Shown here: in pieces, positions 7,915 to 16,463 of the stretch
How positions within the stretch are numbered: position 1 is the stretch's first letter
Layout: each line of letters opens with the position of its first letter
Source of the DNA: Novosphingobium sp. Fuku2-ISO-50
GTDB taxonomy: Bacteria; Pseudomonadota; Alphaproteobacteria; Sphingomonadales; Sphingomonadaceae
Assembly (NCBI RefSeq): GCF_001519055.1
Contig: NZ_KQ954291.1
Location: 124,001-188,000, forward strand
DNA length: 64,000 bases
Reading direction: 5' to 3'
The notes under the pieces: model-generated
The model's input: the letters and a program-made list of their open reading frames with translations, nothing else
Databases searched by the model: none
Told to the model about the DNA's origin: nothing
Translations under genes and position numbers: made by a program

Positions 7915-8718
7915 TCAACCCAAAGCGATGTCGGGCGCGTCTTCCTGCTTCATCCCGACGAGGTGATAGCCCGCGTCGACATGGTGTACTTCGCCGGTCA
8001 CGCCCGATGCGAGATCGGACAGGAAATAGAGGCCTGCGCCCCCGACATCCTCGATCGTGACATTGCGGCGGAGCGGCGAATTGAGTTCGTTCCATTTGAG
8101 GATATAGCGAAAATCGCCGATCCCGCTAGCCGCCAGAGTCTTGATCGGGCCGGCGGAAATCGCGTTGACGCGGATCCCCGAGGGGCCGCAGTCGTTCGCG
8201 AGATATTTCACGCTGGCTTCGAGCGCGGCCTTGGCGACGCCCATCACGTTGTAATGCGGCACAACCTTTTCCGCGCCGTAATACGTCAGCGTCAGGATCG
8301 AACCGCCCGCCGACATCAGCGGCAGCGCCCGCTTGGTCACCGCCACCAGGCTGTAGGCGGAGATGTTCATGGTCATCAGAAAATTGTCGAGCGTGGTGTC
8401 GTAATAGCGCCCGCGCAGCTGGCTCTTGTCCGAATAGCCGATCGCGTGAACGATAAAATCGATCGTCGGCCAGCGTTCCGCCAGCGTTGCAAAGGCCGTG
8501 TCGAGCGCATCCATGTCGGACACGTCGCATTCGATCAGGAAATCGCTGTCGAGGCTTGCCGCCAAGGGGCGCACACGCTTTTCCAGGGCATCGCCCTGAT
8601 ACGAAAACGCCAGCTCGGCGCCCGCCTCGCGCAGCCTCTTGGCAATTCCCCAAGCCAGCGACTTGTCATTGGCGAGGCCCATGATCAGGCCGCGCTTACC
8701 CTCCATCAGTCCGGTCAT
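7915..8718 (-). CDS. fabI: enoyl-[acyl-carrier-protein] reductase (NADH)
   Basis: Last reduction in each cycle of type II fatty acid synthesis. The 267-residue SDR-fold protein has the FabI-specific nucleotide motif (MEGKRGLIMGLANDKSLAWG), HAIGYSDK, and the catalytic Tyr-x6-Lys in HYNVMGVAKAALE, plus SAGPIKTLAASGI of the substrate loop. It starts six bases after the yihY-like stop, making it the last gene of dnaJ-like/yihY/fabI. An internal Met at residue 5 (8706) could also serve as the start. Confidence 0.96.
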   Translation of the reverse strand: MTGLMEGKRGLIMGLANDKSLAWGIAKRLREAGAELAFSYQGDALEKRVRPLAASLDSDFLIECDVSDMDALDTAFATLAERWPTIDFIVHAIGYSDKSQLRGRYYDTTLDNFLMTMNISAYSLVAVTKRALPLMSAGGSILTLTYYGAEKVVPHYNVMGVAKAALEASVKYLANDCGPSGIRVNAISAGPIKTLAASGIGDFRYILKWNELNSPLRRNVTIEDVGGAGLYFLSDLASGVTGEVHHVDAGYHLVGMKQEDAPDIALG

Positions 8719-8724
8719 GCGCCC

Positions 8725-9768
8725 TCATGTTCGCTTGTCATCAGCCTGGCCCAACAGATCGCGTTCCTCCGGCGTTTCGGCCAGCGCGGCATTGAGTTCG
8801 GCACCTACCACCATCCCTAAGCCGACCAGCCAGAAAAAGAAAAGCGCGATCATCACTCCGGCAAGGCTTCCATAGGTAAGATCGTAGGTAAAAAGATAGC
8901 GCATGAGCTTTGGCAGCGCGATGGTGATGGCCTGCCACCAGACGGTGACGAACAGCGCGCCGGGCCATTTGGGATAGCGCCGCGGGCGATAATCGCTGGG
9001 GCACAAGGTAATGAACAAGACCCACAGCGCCCCGAACAGCAAGGGGGTCGGGGCAAAGCGCGACAGCGCCAGCCCGGTGATCCAGCCATCGAGCTGCGGC
9101 GCCAGCGCAAACAGCGTTTCCTGCGCCGCGCCGAGCGCGACCTGCACGGTAATTGCCATTAAAATCAATATGACAGACGCGATGATCAGCCCGGTTGAGG
9201 CAAGTCTGCGTCGCCAATAGGCGCGCGTGACGCGCGTGCCGTAGGCGCGGCGCAGCATGTCGCGAATCGTTTCGACAAGGCTGCCGACGGTCCATAAGCC
9301 GACTGCGCCGCCGATCCACAACAACGAGCCGGTGCGCGCGGCGAGCACGCCGTGCGCGACCGGTTCGAGCACGCTCGCGACATCGCCCGGCAGCGCGGAA
9401 AGCACCGTGCGCAGCGCTGCCTCGCGCGCACTGGCCCGGCCGACGAGCGAAAACAATGCTGCCCCGGTGATGCAGAAAGGAAACAGTGAAATCAGCACCA
9501 TGTAGGCGAAATTGCCGGCGTGGATGGTGCCGTCGTTGAAAACCCCGGCCCAGACCCGGCGCAAGACGCGCACTGCGCGCAGCCGCGATCGGAAATTCAG
9601 CCGCGCTCCGTCGAAATGATCATGCCAGCGCAGCGCGCGTTGTCGCCGCGCCTCGGGCGACAGACTGGCAAGCTGCGATTCGGGTACGGCGACGCGCAGG
9701 ATGCGGGGCTGGGCGGGGATGCGAGAGTGGGGGGCGCCGGGATCGCCCGGATCAGGACCGGGCGTCAT
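8725..9768 (-). CDS. YihY/BrkB family inner-membrane protein
   Basis: A 347-residue protein with about six membrane segments, beginning near residue 80 (GNFAYMVLISLFPFCITGAA) after a 75-residue charged cytoplasmic N-terminus. The motifs LGAAQETLFALAP, PKWPGALF and YGSLAGVMIALFFFWL are typical of YihY, once misnamed ribonuclease BN. The biochemical role is not established. It sits three bases after the J-protein gene and six before fabI, so the three are surely co-transcribed. Confidence 0.9.
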   Translation of the reverse strand: MTPGPDPGDPGAPHSRIPAQPRILRVAVPESQLASLSPEARRQRALRWHDHFDGARLNFRSRLRAVRVLRRVWAGVFNDGTIHAGNFAYMVLISLFPFCITGAALFSLVGRASAREAALRTVLSALPGDVASVLEPVAHGVLAARTGSLLWIGGAVGLWTVGSLVETIRDMLRRAYGTRVTRAYWRRRLASTGLIIASVILILMAITVQVALGAAQETLFALAPQLDGWITGLALSRFAPTPLLFGALWVLFITLCPSDYRPRRYPKWPGALFVTVWWQAITIALPKLMRYLFTYDLTYGSLAGVMIALFFFWLVGLGMVVGAELNAALAETPEERDLLGQADDKRT

Positions 9769-9771
9769 GGC

Positions 9772-10719
9772 TCAAAGGCCCAGACGCGCGCGCGGATTGC
9801 GCGTATCGTGCCAGCCTTCGAGTCGCTGCTTGAGATCGGCGTCGTCGGGGGGCAGGTCGATCTGCAGCGTGACCAGCTGGTCGCCGCGCTCGCCGTCCTT
9901 GCGGCTGAAGCCCTTGCCCTTGAGCCGCAGAGTCTTGCCGCCGGTTGTCCCCGGCGCAATGGTCATCATGACCGGCCCGTCGACCGTCGGCACCTTGATT
10001 CGCGCGCCGCCGACCGCTTCGTCGAGCGTGATCGGCACATCGAGGCGGATATTGTCTTCGTCGCGCTCAAAGAACGGATGGGCTGCGATCTCGATCGTGA
10101 CAAGCGCATCGCCAAAGCCGCCCGGGCCCGGATCGCCTTTGCCGCCGAGACGCATCTGCTGACCATTTTCAAGTCCGCTGGGCAGCTTGAGGTCGATCGT
10201 CTTGCCGTCGCGGAGCGTGATTCGCTGCGGCGCACGGGTCGCGGCGTCGATGAACGGGACGACCAGCCGATAGGGCACATTGGCCCCGCGCGGCGGGGGG
10301 CCGCGCCGCCCGCCGAAACCGCCGCCGCCACCACCACCACCGGCCCCGCCGCGACCGCCGAAGAGGCCTTCGAACAGATCGCTCAGATCGGGCCCGGCGC
10401 CTTCGCCCGGGCCGCCCGAAAAGCCTTCGAAACCGTCGTGGCGGAAACCGCCCTGGCCTCCGCCGGCACCACGGCCAAAGCCGAACGGTGCGGTGGGGTT
10501 GCCATCGGCATCGATCTCGCCGCGATCGTATTGCGCCCGCTTGTCCTTGTCGGACAGGAAGTCATAGGCGTTGGTCACTTCGCCGAAGCGTTCGGTCGCG
10601 CGCGGGTTGTCCTTGTTGCGATCGGGGTGCAATTCCTTGGCAAGGCGGCGATAAGCGGCCTTGATGTCCTTTTCGCTTGCGCTGCGATCGACGCCGAGGG
10701 TGGTGTAAGGGTCTGCCAT
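9772..10719 (-). CDS. CbpA-like class B J-domain co-chaperone
   Basis: Hsp40 partner of DnaK. A 315-residue protein with an N-terminal J domain carrying HPD (residues about 7-70, LHPDRN), a Gly/Phe-rich linker with a nine-Gly run, and two C-terminal substrate-binding beta domains (about 145-300, including GDALVTIEI, FFERDEDN, LRLKGKGF). The cysteine-rich zinc region of true DnaJ is absent, hence class B. A GTG at 10743 would add eight residues; ATG 10719 gives the common MADPYTTLGV start. Confidence 0.92.
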   Translation of the reverse strand: MADPYTTLGVDRSASEKDIKAAYRRLAKELHPDRNKDNPRATERFGEVTNAYDFLSDKDKRAQYDRGEIDADGNPTAPFGFGRGAGGGQGGFRHDGFEGFSGGPGEGAGPDLSDLFEGLFGGRGGAGGGGGGGGFGGRRGPPPRGANVPYRLVVPFIDAATRAPQRITLRDGKTIDLKLPSGLENGQQMRLGGKGDPGPGGFGDALVTIEIAAHPFFERDEDNIRLDVPITLDEAVGGARIKVPTVDGPVMMTIAPGTTGGKTLRLKGKGFSRKDGERGDQLVTLQIDLPPDDADLKQRLEGWHDTRNPRARLGL

Positions 10720-10900
10720 GGTACTGATAGCTAGGTTCTCCACCCTGTTCCTGCAAGCTTTCCCATCGGGGCGGCTGGGCAGGCAGGCCGGTTTCCCTTA
10801 AACCAAACGCACCGGCCTGTCGTTGACGATGGTCATGGCCGATGACGATCGCAGGGCCCAAAGCATCCCCACCAGTCAATCCAACGGAAATCATCCTGTC

Positions 10901-11515
10901 ATGTCCGAACCAGCCGCACCTGCCGACACCATTCCCCATGGCGACCCCTTTGCCATTTTCGAAGACTGGTTTGCCGAGGCGCGGGTTACCGAGCCGAACG
11001 ATCCCAACGCCATGGCGCTGGCGACGGCAACGCCCGATGGCCGGCCCTCGGTGCGGATGGTGCTGTTGAAAGGGCACGGGCCGGACGGCTTTGTTTTTTA
11101 CACCAATTTCGAAAGCCGCAAAGGCCACGAACTGGCTGCCAACGGCCATGTCGCGCTGCTGTTTCACTGGAAAAGCCTGCGCCGTCAGATTCGCATCGAA
11201 GGGCCGATCAGCGAAGTGACTCCGGCTGAGGCCGATGCCTATTTCGCCAGCCGCCATCCCGAATCGCGGCTGGGTTCGGCTGCTTCGGACCAGTCGCGCC
11301 CGCTGGAAAACCGGCAAGTCTATCTCGACCGGGTCGCGGCGGTGCGCGCGCTCTATCCCGATGGCAATGTGCCGCGCCCGGCGCACTGGTCGGGCTATTG
11401 CGTGCGGCCCGAAGCCATCGAATTCTGGCATGATCGCGAATTCCGCCTGCATGAACGACGCCGATTCGTGCAGAGCGCAGATGGTGGCTGGACCAGCACC
11501 ATGCTCTACCCCTAA
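10901..11515 (+). CDS. pdxH: pyridoxamine 5'-phosphate oxidase
   Basis: FMN-dependent enzyme forming pyridoxal 5'-phosphate. The 204-residue protein has the split-barrel core with NAMALATATPDGRPSVRMVL, FYTNFESRKG, the dimer-interface LLFHWKSLRRQ and the C-terminal FWHDREFRLHERRRF and TSTMLYP, all standard. The frame is open to 10823, but ATG 10901 matches family length. It is divergent from the J-protein gene and eleven bases from the next gene. Confidence 0.96.
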   Translation: MSEPAAPADTIPHGDPFAIFEDWFAEARVTEPNDPNAMALATATPDGRPSVRMVLLKGHGPDGFVFYTNFESRKGHELAANGHVALLFHWKSLRRQIRIEGPISEVTPAEADAYFASRHPESRLGSAASDQSRPLENRQVYLDRVAAVRALYPDGNVPRPAHWSGYCVRPEAIEFWHDREFRLHERRRFVQSADGGWTSTMLYP

Positions 11516-11526
11516 ACGCTTGCGCG

Positions 11527-12534
11527 ATGACCGATACCCGATCCCGGACAGTTTCCGCGCATCATCATGCCACCCGTCATCACGGGCGCCTGAACCGACG
11601 CGCCGCGCTCGCCTCGATCGCGGTGGCGACGTTGCTGCTCGCGCTCAAGATATGGGCGGCGATCTCGACCGGGTCTTTGGCCATGCTCGGCAGCCTTGCC
11701 GATACCGGGCTCGATCTTGTCGCCAGCCTGTCGACGCTGCTGGGGGTATCGATCGCGGCGATTCCCGATGATGCCAACCACCGTTTCGGCCATGGCAAGG
11801 CCGAGGCCCTGGCGGCCATGTTCCAGGTCGTGCTGATTTCGCTGTCGGCGATCGGCCTGGCGTTTCGGGCGGTGGGCCAGATGTTCGGCCATGGCGGGGT
11901 CGAAGATCCCGGCGCGGGAATTGCCGTCTCGGTCGTGGCGATCGGTGCGACTTTGGCGCTGGTTGCCTATCAGCATCATGTCATCCGGCGGACGCGGAGT
12001 CTGGCGATCGCCACCGACCATGTGCATTACCGTGCCGATCTGGTGCTCAATCTGGCGGTGATCGCGGCGCTCGCAATCGATCATTGGGGCCATGTCCAGG
12101 GGGCCGACGCGGTCTTTGCGCTCGGCATTGCGGGATGGCTCGGCTGGGGCGCATGGAACGCGTCGCAAGATGCGATCGAACAATTGATGGATCACGAATG
12201 GCCGTTGGAAAAGCGCGAGCGGTTCCTGGCCGTGGCGGCGCGTCACCCCGCGCTGAGGGGCATTCACGATTTGCGTACGCGCACCAGCGGCCATCGCGAT
12301 TTCGTGCAGTTTCACGTCTGGGTCGATGGGGCGATGACCGTGACCGAGGCGCATCGCGTGATGGATGAAGTCGAGGCGGCGCTTTCGCAGGAATTCCCGG
12401 GGACCGAGATCCTGATTCATCCCGATCCCGAAGGGCTGGTCGACGAAGTTTCGTTCGCCGCGCAGGATCTTCTGGCAGCGGGGTCCGATGACGAAAGCCC
12501 GGCCCTGGCGGCGCAAGGCGGGCCCAAAATCTAG
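11527..12534 (+). CDS. cation diffusion facilitator (FieF/YiiP-like)
   Basis: Proton-coupled efflux of divalent metal ions (Zn/Fe/Mn class) across the inner membrane. The 335-residue protein has about six membrane segments and a C-terminal cytoplasmic dimerisation domain (from about residue 215). Metal site A is visible: Asp pair in SLADTGLDLVAS of helix 2, His and Asp in HYRADLVLN of helix 5, as in YiiP. A His-rich N-terminus (AHHHATRHHG) may bind metal. The C-terminal 30 residues look disordered. Its stop overlaps the stop of the facing serine hydrolase by four bases. Confidence 0.92.
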   Translation: MTDTRSRTVSAHHHATRHHGRLNRRAALASIAVATLLLALKIWAAISTGSLAMLGSLADTGLDLVASLSTLLGVSIAAIPDDANHRFGHGKAEALAAMFQVVLISLSAIGLAFRAVGQMFGHGGVEDPGAGIAVSVVAIGATLALVAYQHHVIRRTRSLAIATDHVHYRADLVLNLAVIAALAIDHWGHVQGADAVFALGIAGWLGWGAWNASQDAIEQLMDHEWPLEKRERFLAVAARHPALRGIHDLRTRTSGHRDFVQFHVWVDGAMTVTEAHRVMDEVEAALSQEFPGTEILIHPDPEGLVDEVSFAAQDLLAAGSDDESPALAAQGGPKI

Positions 12535-13649
12535 CGAAACAGGCCGACGATGTCGCCAAGGCGCGATGTTACCTGATCGAGGTGATCCTCAGGCGTCATG
12601 CCGAGGCGCACCACGACCAGCCGGCGCGAGGGCGAAACCAGCACGTATTGGCCCAAATGCCCTTCACAGGCGAACAGATCGGCGGGCCCCTTGTCCGGAA
12701 ACAGCGAGGCGGTGCCGCTTGTCGCGTGGCGGTTCAGCCAGATCTGCGCACCATATTGCGCCTCGCGCGGGGAAGGCGCAGTCATGAAATCGATCCATTG
12801 GCGCGGCACCAGCTGCACCCCGCCCGCCACGCCGCGATGGCGCAGAAATTCGCCGAACAGCGCCCACTCGCGCGCGGTGGCATGGATCGCGCTGCCCCCG
12901 ACCATCGTGCCGGCCGCGTCGAATTCGGGCGCGGCCGAATGCATGCCCACCGGATCGAACAGACGCGTGCGCAGATAGTCGAGCACTGCCCGGCGCCGCA
13001 TGTCGGCACTGCCGCCCGGCGCCAGGACGCGCGCGGCAAGATCGGCCAGGATCACACTGGTATTGGTCGAATAGACCCATTTCTTCCCGGCATCGTATTG
13101 CAACGGCTGTGCCTCGGCATAGCGGGCCATGTCGTCGCGGCCATCGAGGAACAACATCCGCACTTCGTCGGATTCATAGGGCGGATTGCCCGCCTCGACA
13201 TGGCGCAGGCCGGATCGCATCTGCAGGAGCTGGCGCAGCGTGATTTCGCCGCGCGGGTCGCCGGGGCGCTGCCACAGCGGGATCGGCGCGGGATCGTCGA
13301 GCCGCAGGCGCCCGTCGGACACCAGCATGCCGATCAGCACTCCGGTCACCGACTTGGCCATCGACCAGCTGATGAAGCGGGTATTGCGATCATAGCCCGG
13401 TGCATAGCGTTCGGCGACCAGCTTGCCCTCGTGCCACACGATCAGCGCGCGGGTCTCGCCTGCGTCGGGCGCGGTAAACAGGGCATCGATGCGCTGCGCC
13501 AGCGCCTCGCGACCGGCATCGCCGGGGTCGGCAACGACGGCAGCCAGTGCCGCCGGGGCAAGCGGGGGCGGCGCCGGTGCCGAATGACAGGCGATCAGCG
13601 CTGGCACCAGCGCGAGGGGAGCGATAAGGACAAGCCGGTCGGGAATCAT
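12531..13649 (-). CDS. serine hydrolase of the beta-lactamase/class C family, lipoprotein
   Basis: A 372-residue probable lipoprotein: signal segment ending in the lipobox LIAC, then a Pro/Ala linker and a penicillin-binding/beta-lactamase fold. The nucleophile motif SxxK is SMAKSVTG (about residue 92), the second motif is YSTN, and the third (KTG/HxG) position reads EGHLGQY. Members act as esterases or D-amino-acid peptidases as often as beta-lactamases, so the substrate is unknown. ATG 13649 is well placed after AGGGACG; an upstream in-frame ATG at 13700 would spoil the lipoprotein signal. Confidence 0.87.
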   Translation of the reverse strand: MIPDRLVLIAPLALVPALIACHSAPAPPPLAPAALAAVVADPGDAGREALAQRIDALFTAPDAGETRALIVWHEGKLVAERYAPGYDRNTRFISWSMAKSVTGVLIGMLVSDGRLRLDDPAPIPLWQRPGDPRGEITLRQLLQMRSGLRHVEAGNPPYESDEVRMLFLDGRDDMARYAEAQPLQYDAGKKWVYSTNTSVILADLAARVLAPGGSADMRRRAVLDYLRTRLFDPVGMHSAAPEFDAAGTMVGGSAIHATAREWALFGEFLRHRGVAGGVQLVPRQWIDFMTAPSPREAQYGAQIWLNRHATSGTASLFPDKGPADLFACEGHLGQYVLVSPSRRLVVVRLGMTPEDHLDQVTSRLGDIVGLFR

Positions 13650-13686
13650 CGTCCCTGACCCTTCACCGAGTTCGATCCGCCGGGCA

Positions 13687-14091
13687 ATGACAAACACCAA
13701 TCCTGATTCAGGTTCTCCCCAATTCGCTGCGGTTCAGGCGGCTGCGATTGCGCATACCGGCCAGCCGCGCCGGCGCTGGCGTCGCGGGCTGTGGCTCGTG
13801 CTGGCGCTGATCGTCGTGGGCGGTCTGGCCTGGGTCTGGACCCCGGCGCGGCGCTATGCGCAGACCGGCGCCTCGTATGGCGCGCGGGTGGCCTGTTCGT
13901 GCCGCTATCTCGGCGGGCGCAGTCTGGGCGATTGCCGCAAGGACATGGAGGGCGCGGTCGCCTGGGTCAGCCTGAGCGAAGACCCGGCTGCCCGCAGCGT
14001 GACGGCAAGCTATCCGCTGCTGGCACGCCAGACCGCGACCTATCGCGAAGGCTGGGGATGCCAGCTCGAGCCTTGGTCTGGCCCGCGCTAG
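13687..14091 (+). CDS. small single-pass membrane protein of unknown function
   Basis: Not recognised. A 134-residue product with a charged N-terminus (RRRWRRG), one membrane segment (about residues 35-53, [15 protein letters not shown]) and an exported domain with four cysteines (CSC, GDCRKD, GWGC), suggesting disulfides. It is divergent from the serine hydrolase, and its stop overlaps the stop of mnmA by four bases. Confidence 0.78.
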   Translation: MTNTNPDSGSPQFAAVQAAAIAHTGQPRRRWRRGLWLVLALIVVGGLAWVWTPARRYAQTGASYGARVACSCRYLGGRSLGDCRKDMEGAVAWVSLSEDPAARSVTASYPLLARQTATYREGWGCQLEPWSGPR

Positions 14092-15251
14092 GCCTTTTCG
14101 GTGCCTTCGATCCAGCCGCCGCCGACGACGCGGTCGCCTGCATAGATCACGGCCGCCTGCCCCGGCGCGACGCCGTATTCCGGGGCGACAAAGCGGATCG
14201 TGGTTGCCGCGCCTTCGCCCAGCGGGCCTTCGAGCACGATCGGCACGGGTTTTGCCAGCGAACGCACTTTTGCGGTCAGGGGCTCGCTGTGGGGCAAGCG
14301 GCCGATCCGGTTGGTTTCGCCGATGTGCGCAGCCGCAATGCCCAGCATTGCGCGCGGGCCGACCAGAACGCGGCGCCCCGGCGCATCGAGCGCGATGACA
14401 TAGAGCGGTTCGGCCTGACCGCCGATTTCCAGTCCGCGCCTTTGGCCGACGGTATAATGGATGATGCCCTTGTGCGTGCCGAGCACCGCGCCGGTCGCGG
14501 CATGGACGATGTCGCCGGGCACCGCGCCTTCGGGGCGGATCGCGCTGACCACACGGGCATAATCGCCATCGGGAACGAAACAGATGTCCTGGCTGTCGGG
14601 TTTGGCCGCAACGCTCAAAGCCATTGCGGCGGCAATCTTGCGCACATCGCTTTTGGGCATGCCGCCGAGGGGAAAGCGTAAAAAGGCGAGCTGCTCCTCG
14701 GTCGTGCCGTAAAGAAAATAGGACTGGTCGCGCGCCGGATCGAGCGCGCGGTGGAGCGTCACGCCGGTTTCATCGGCGATCCGGCGGACATAGTGCCCGG
14801 TGGCCAGGCAATCGGCGCCCAGATCGCGCGCCATGCGCAACAAGTCGGTGAATTTGGGCCCCATGTTGCAGCGGATGCAGGGGATCGGGGTTCGCCCGGC
14901 GAGGTAATCGTCGGCAAATCGGTCGACCACCGCTTCGCGGAAATCGGATTCGTGGTCGAAAACATAGTGGGCAAAGCCGAGCCGATCGGCGACGGCGCGC
15001 GCGTCGCGGATGTCGTCGCCGGCGCAACAGGCGCCCTTGCGCCCGGTCGCGGCACCATGATCGTAAAGCTGCAAGGTGACGCCGATCACTTCCGCTCCGC
15101 TGGCCGCAGCGAGCGCGGCGACCACCGAACTGTCGACCCCGCCTGACATCGCGACCACGATCCGGCACGATTTTGCAGGTCTTGGCAGGTCGAACAGAGC
15201 GGCCGGATCGACGGGGAGATCGGCAGAAAACGGGGTGAAATGGGCAGTCAT
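14088..15251 (-). CDS. mnmA: tRNA-specific 2-thiouridylase
   Basis: Thiolates U34 of tRNA-Lys, -Glu and -Gln, passing sulfur from a cysteine relay. The 387-residue protein has the PP-loop [12 protein letters not shown] (about residues 36-47), the two catalytic cysteines in [11 protein letters not shown] and [13 protein letters not shown], and the [10 protein letters not shown] beta-barrel domain. ATG 15251 gives MTAHFTPF; a start at 15287 would add twelve unlikely residues. Confidence 0.96.
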   Translation of the reverse strand: MTAHFTPFSADLPVDPAALFDLPRPAKSCRIVVAMSGGVDSSVVAALAAASGAEVIGVTLQLYDHGAATGRKGACCAGDDIRDARAVADRLGFAHYVFDHESDFREAVVDRFADDYLAGRTPIPCIRCNMGPKFTDLLRMARDLGADCLATGHYVRRIADETGVTLHRALDPARDQSYFLYGTTEEQLAFLRFPLGGMPKSDVRKIAAAMALSVAAKPDSQDICFVPDGDYARVVSAIRPEGAVPGDIVHAATGAVLGTHKGIIHYTVGQRRGLEIGGQAEPLYVIALDAPGRRVLVGPRAMLGIAAAHIGETNRIGRLPHSEPLTAKVRSLAKPVPIVLEGPLGEGAATTIRFVAPEYGVAPGQAAVIYAGDRVVGGGWIEGTEKA

Positions 15252-15405
15252 CCCCGCGCCATAGGCGTTTTTGCCCCGGCGCGCCATGGCCGGATGATGG
15301 ACGCGATCCGGGGCGGCGAACAGGTTGCCGGCGCTTAATGATGCCTAATTACAGGTAAAGGCGGCTTTTACCGTCCCTTATCCACGTTGGGGGTAAGCCC
15401 GGTTC

Positions 15406-15786
15406 ATGGACATGGGTTTTACCGATTCCCGCGCCTTTGACGCGAACGCTGTCGAAGCGGCCTTGCGCCCGCTCGGCTGGAGCGAATTATGCGCCCGTCT
15501 GGTCGCAGCGCAGGACTTGCGTCGCGCGCAGGCGGGGCAGCTTGGCCAGGTCGTGCTCGGCGCAGGGGCGGCCATGTCATCTGGGCGAGAGGCCGGCGAG
15601 CGAGAGTCTGGCAGTTTTCACCGGGGCGCTGCCCGCATGCTGGAGCACTTTGATGCGGGTAAGGATTGCATTAACCCAACCTCTTCAACCTATGGAAAAG
15701 ACAATCAAGGCACATCTGTCGACAGCCGCCAAACTTCGCTGAGCGCTTGCTCGCTGCGCCAAGCCGACGAGAACTGTCATGATTGA
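15406..15786 (+). CDS. small protein of unknown function upstream of sciP
   Basis: Not assigned a function. A 126-residue soluble product; the part from DSRAFDANAVEAALRPLGW to SFHRGAARML and NPTSSTYGK looks conserved in style, whereas the last 25 residues (Ser/Cys-rich) look unconstrained. Its stop overlaps the sciP start by eight bases, so translation is probably coupled. ATGs at 15406 and 15412 are both possible starts. Confidence 0.75.
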   Translation: MDMGFTDSRAFDANAVEAALRPLGWSELCARLVAAQDLRRAQAGQLGQVVLGAGAAMSSGREAGERESGSFHRGAARMLEHFDAGKDCINPTSSTYGKDNQGTSVDSRQTSLSACSLRQADENCHD

Positions 15787-16078
15787 AAACCAGAAAATCC
15801 GGCCTGCCCAGGTGATCGGGCCGCTGGGTGAGCCACTTACCCTGGACAGCCTGCCGCCGCCGACGACGACCCGCTGGGTCGTGCGCCGCAAGGCGGAAGT
15901 GGTTGCTGCCGTAAACGGCGGTTTGCTGACCATCGATGAGGTCTGCGAACGCTATAATTTGACGCTCGAAGAATTTGCCTCATGGCAAAGAGCGGTCGAT
16001 CGATCGGGAATGCAGGGTCTGCGCGTGACGCGGATCCAGCATTATCGCGAACTTTACGAGCGCCAGCAGAAATATTGA
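15779..16078 (+). CDS. sciP: CtrA inhibitor SciP (DUF1153)
   Basis: Small helix-turn-helix protein that in Caulobacter binds CtrA or its promoters and blocks CtrA-activated transcription in swarmer cells. The 99-residue sequence carries the whole signature: LTLDSLPPP, TTRWVVRRKAEVVAAV, GGLLTIDEVCERYNLT, EFASWQRAVDR and RVTRIQHYRELY. Regulation of CtrA targets is therefore inferred from family knowledge. It overlaps the small gene upstream and ends before a tight hairpin. Confidence 0.92.
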   Translation: MIENQKIRPAQVIGPLGEPLTLDSLPPPTTTRWVVRRKAEVVAAVNGGLLTIDEVCERYNLTLEEFASWQRAVDRSGMQGLRVTRIQHYRELYERQQKY

Positions 16079-16126
16079 TCGCGCGATTTTGCCGGCGCAT
16101 GGCCGGTACGCGTGCCCGATCTTTGC

Positions 16127-16158
16127 AGGACCGCCTGTCGGCAACGACAGGCGGTCCT
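16127..16158 (+). terminator. 14-bp hairpin with GCAA tetraloop after sciP
   Basis: AGGACCGCCTGTCG (16127-16140) pairs perfectly with 16145-16158 around GCAA, a GNRA loop. It is followed by GTCGTGTTT, so the T-run is poor, but the position 48 bases after sciP makes termination or 3'-end protection likely. Confidence 0.75.
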
Positions 16159-16463
16159 GTCGTGTTTGAGTCGTGTTTGATCTGGGCCGTGGGGCGGCGG
16201 CGGATCGCAGACAAGTCGTTCGTAGACAGCGAATTGCAACTTGTCGGATCGCACTCTATGTCTTGGCCGGGATCGGTATGGCTTGGCATGAAAGGATCGC
16301 GTGGCCTGTGGGCATGCGCTATAGGCATGATCCATGTCGGGCCGATGCGGCATTTCTGTTCTGACCGGTCTGGCTTTATGGCCTTTTTCGTGCGCGACAG
16401 TCGGGGCGGCGGTCGATTTAAGTGGGCGACTTGACGGGTCGACTGGGGTGTTTGGTGGATACG
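16159..16463. other. gene-free region before the RND operon, with an 11-bp tandem repeat
   Basis: About 300 bases without a credible gene. GTCGTGTTTGA is repeated head to tail at 16159-16169 and 16170-16180, immediately after the sciP hairpin. The remainder presumably carries the RND operon promoter, which I cannot place with confidence. Confidence 0.6.

Noticed and set aside
10320..10350. GCC/ACC triplet run as a microsatellite
   Set aside because: It encodes the Gly-rich linker of the CbpA-like protein.
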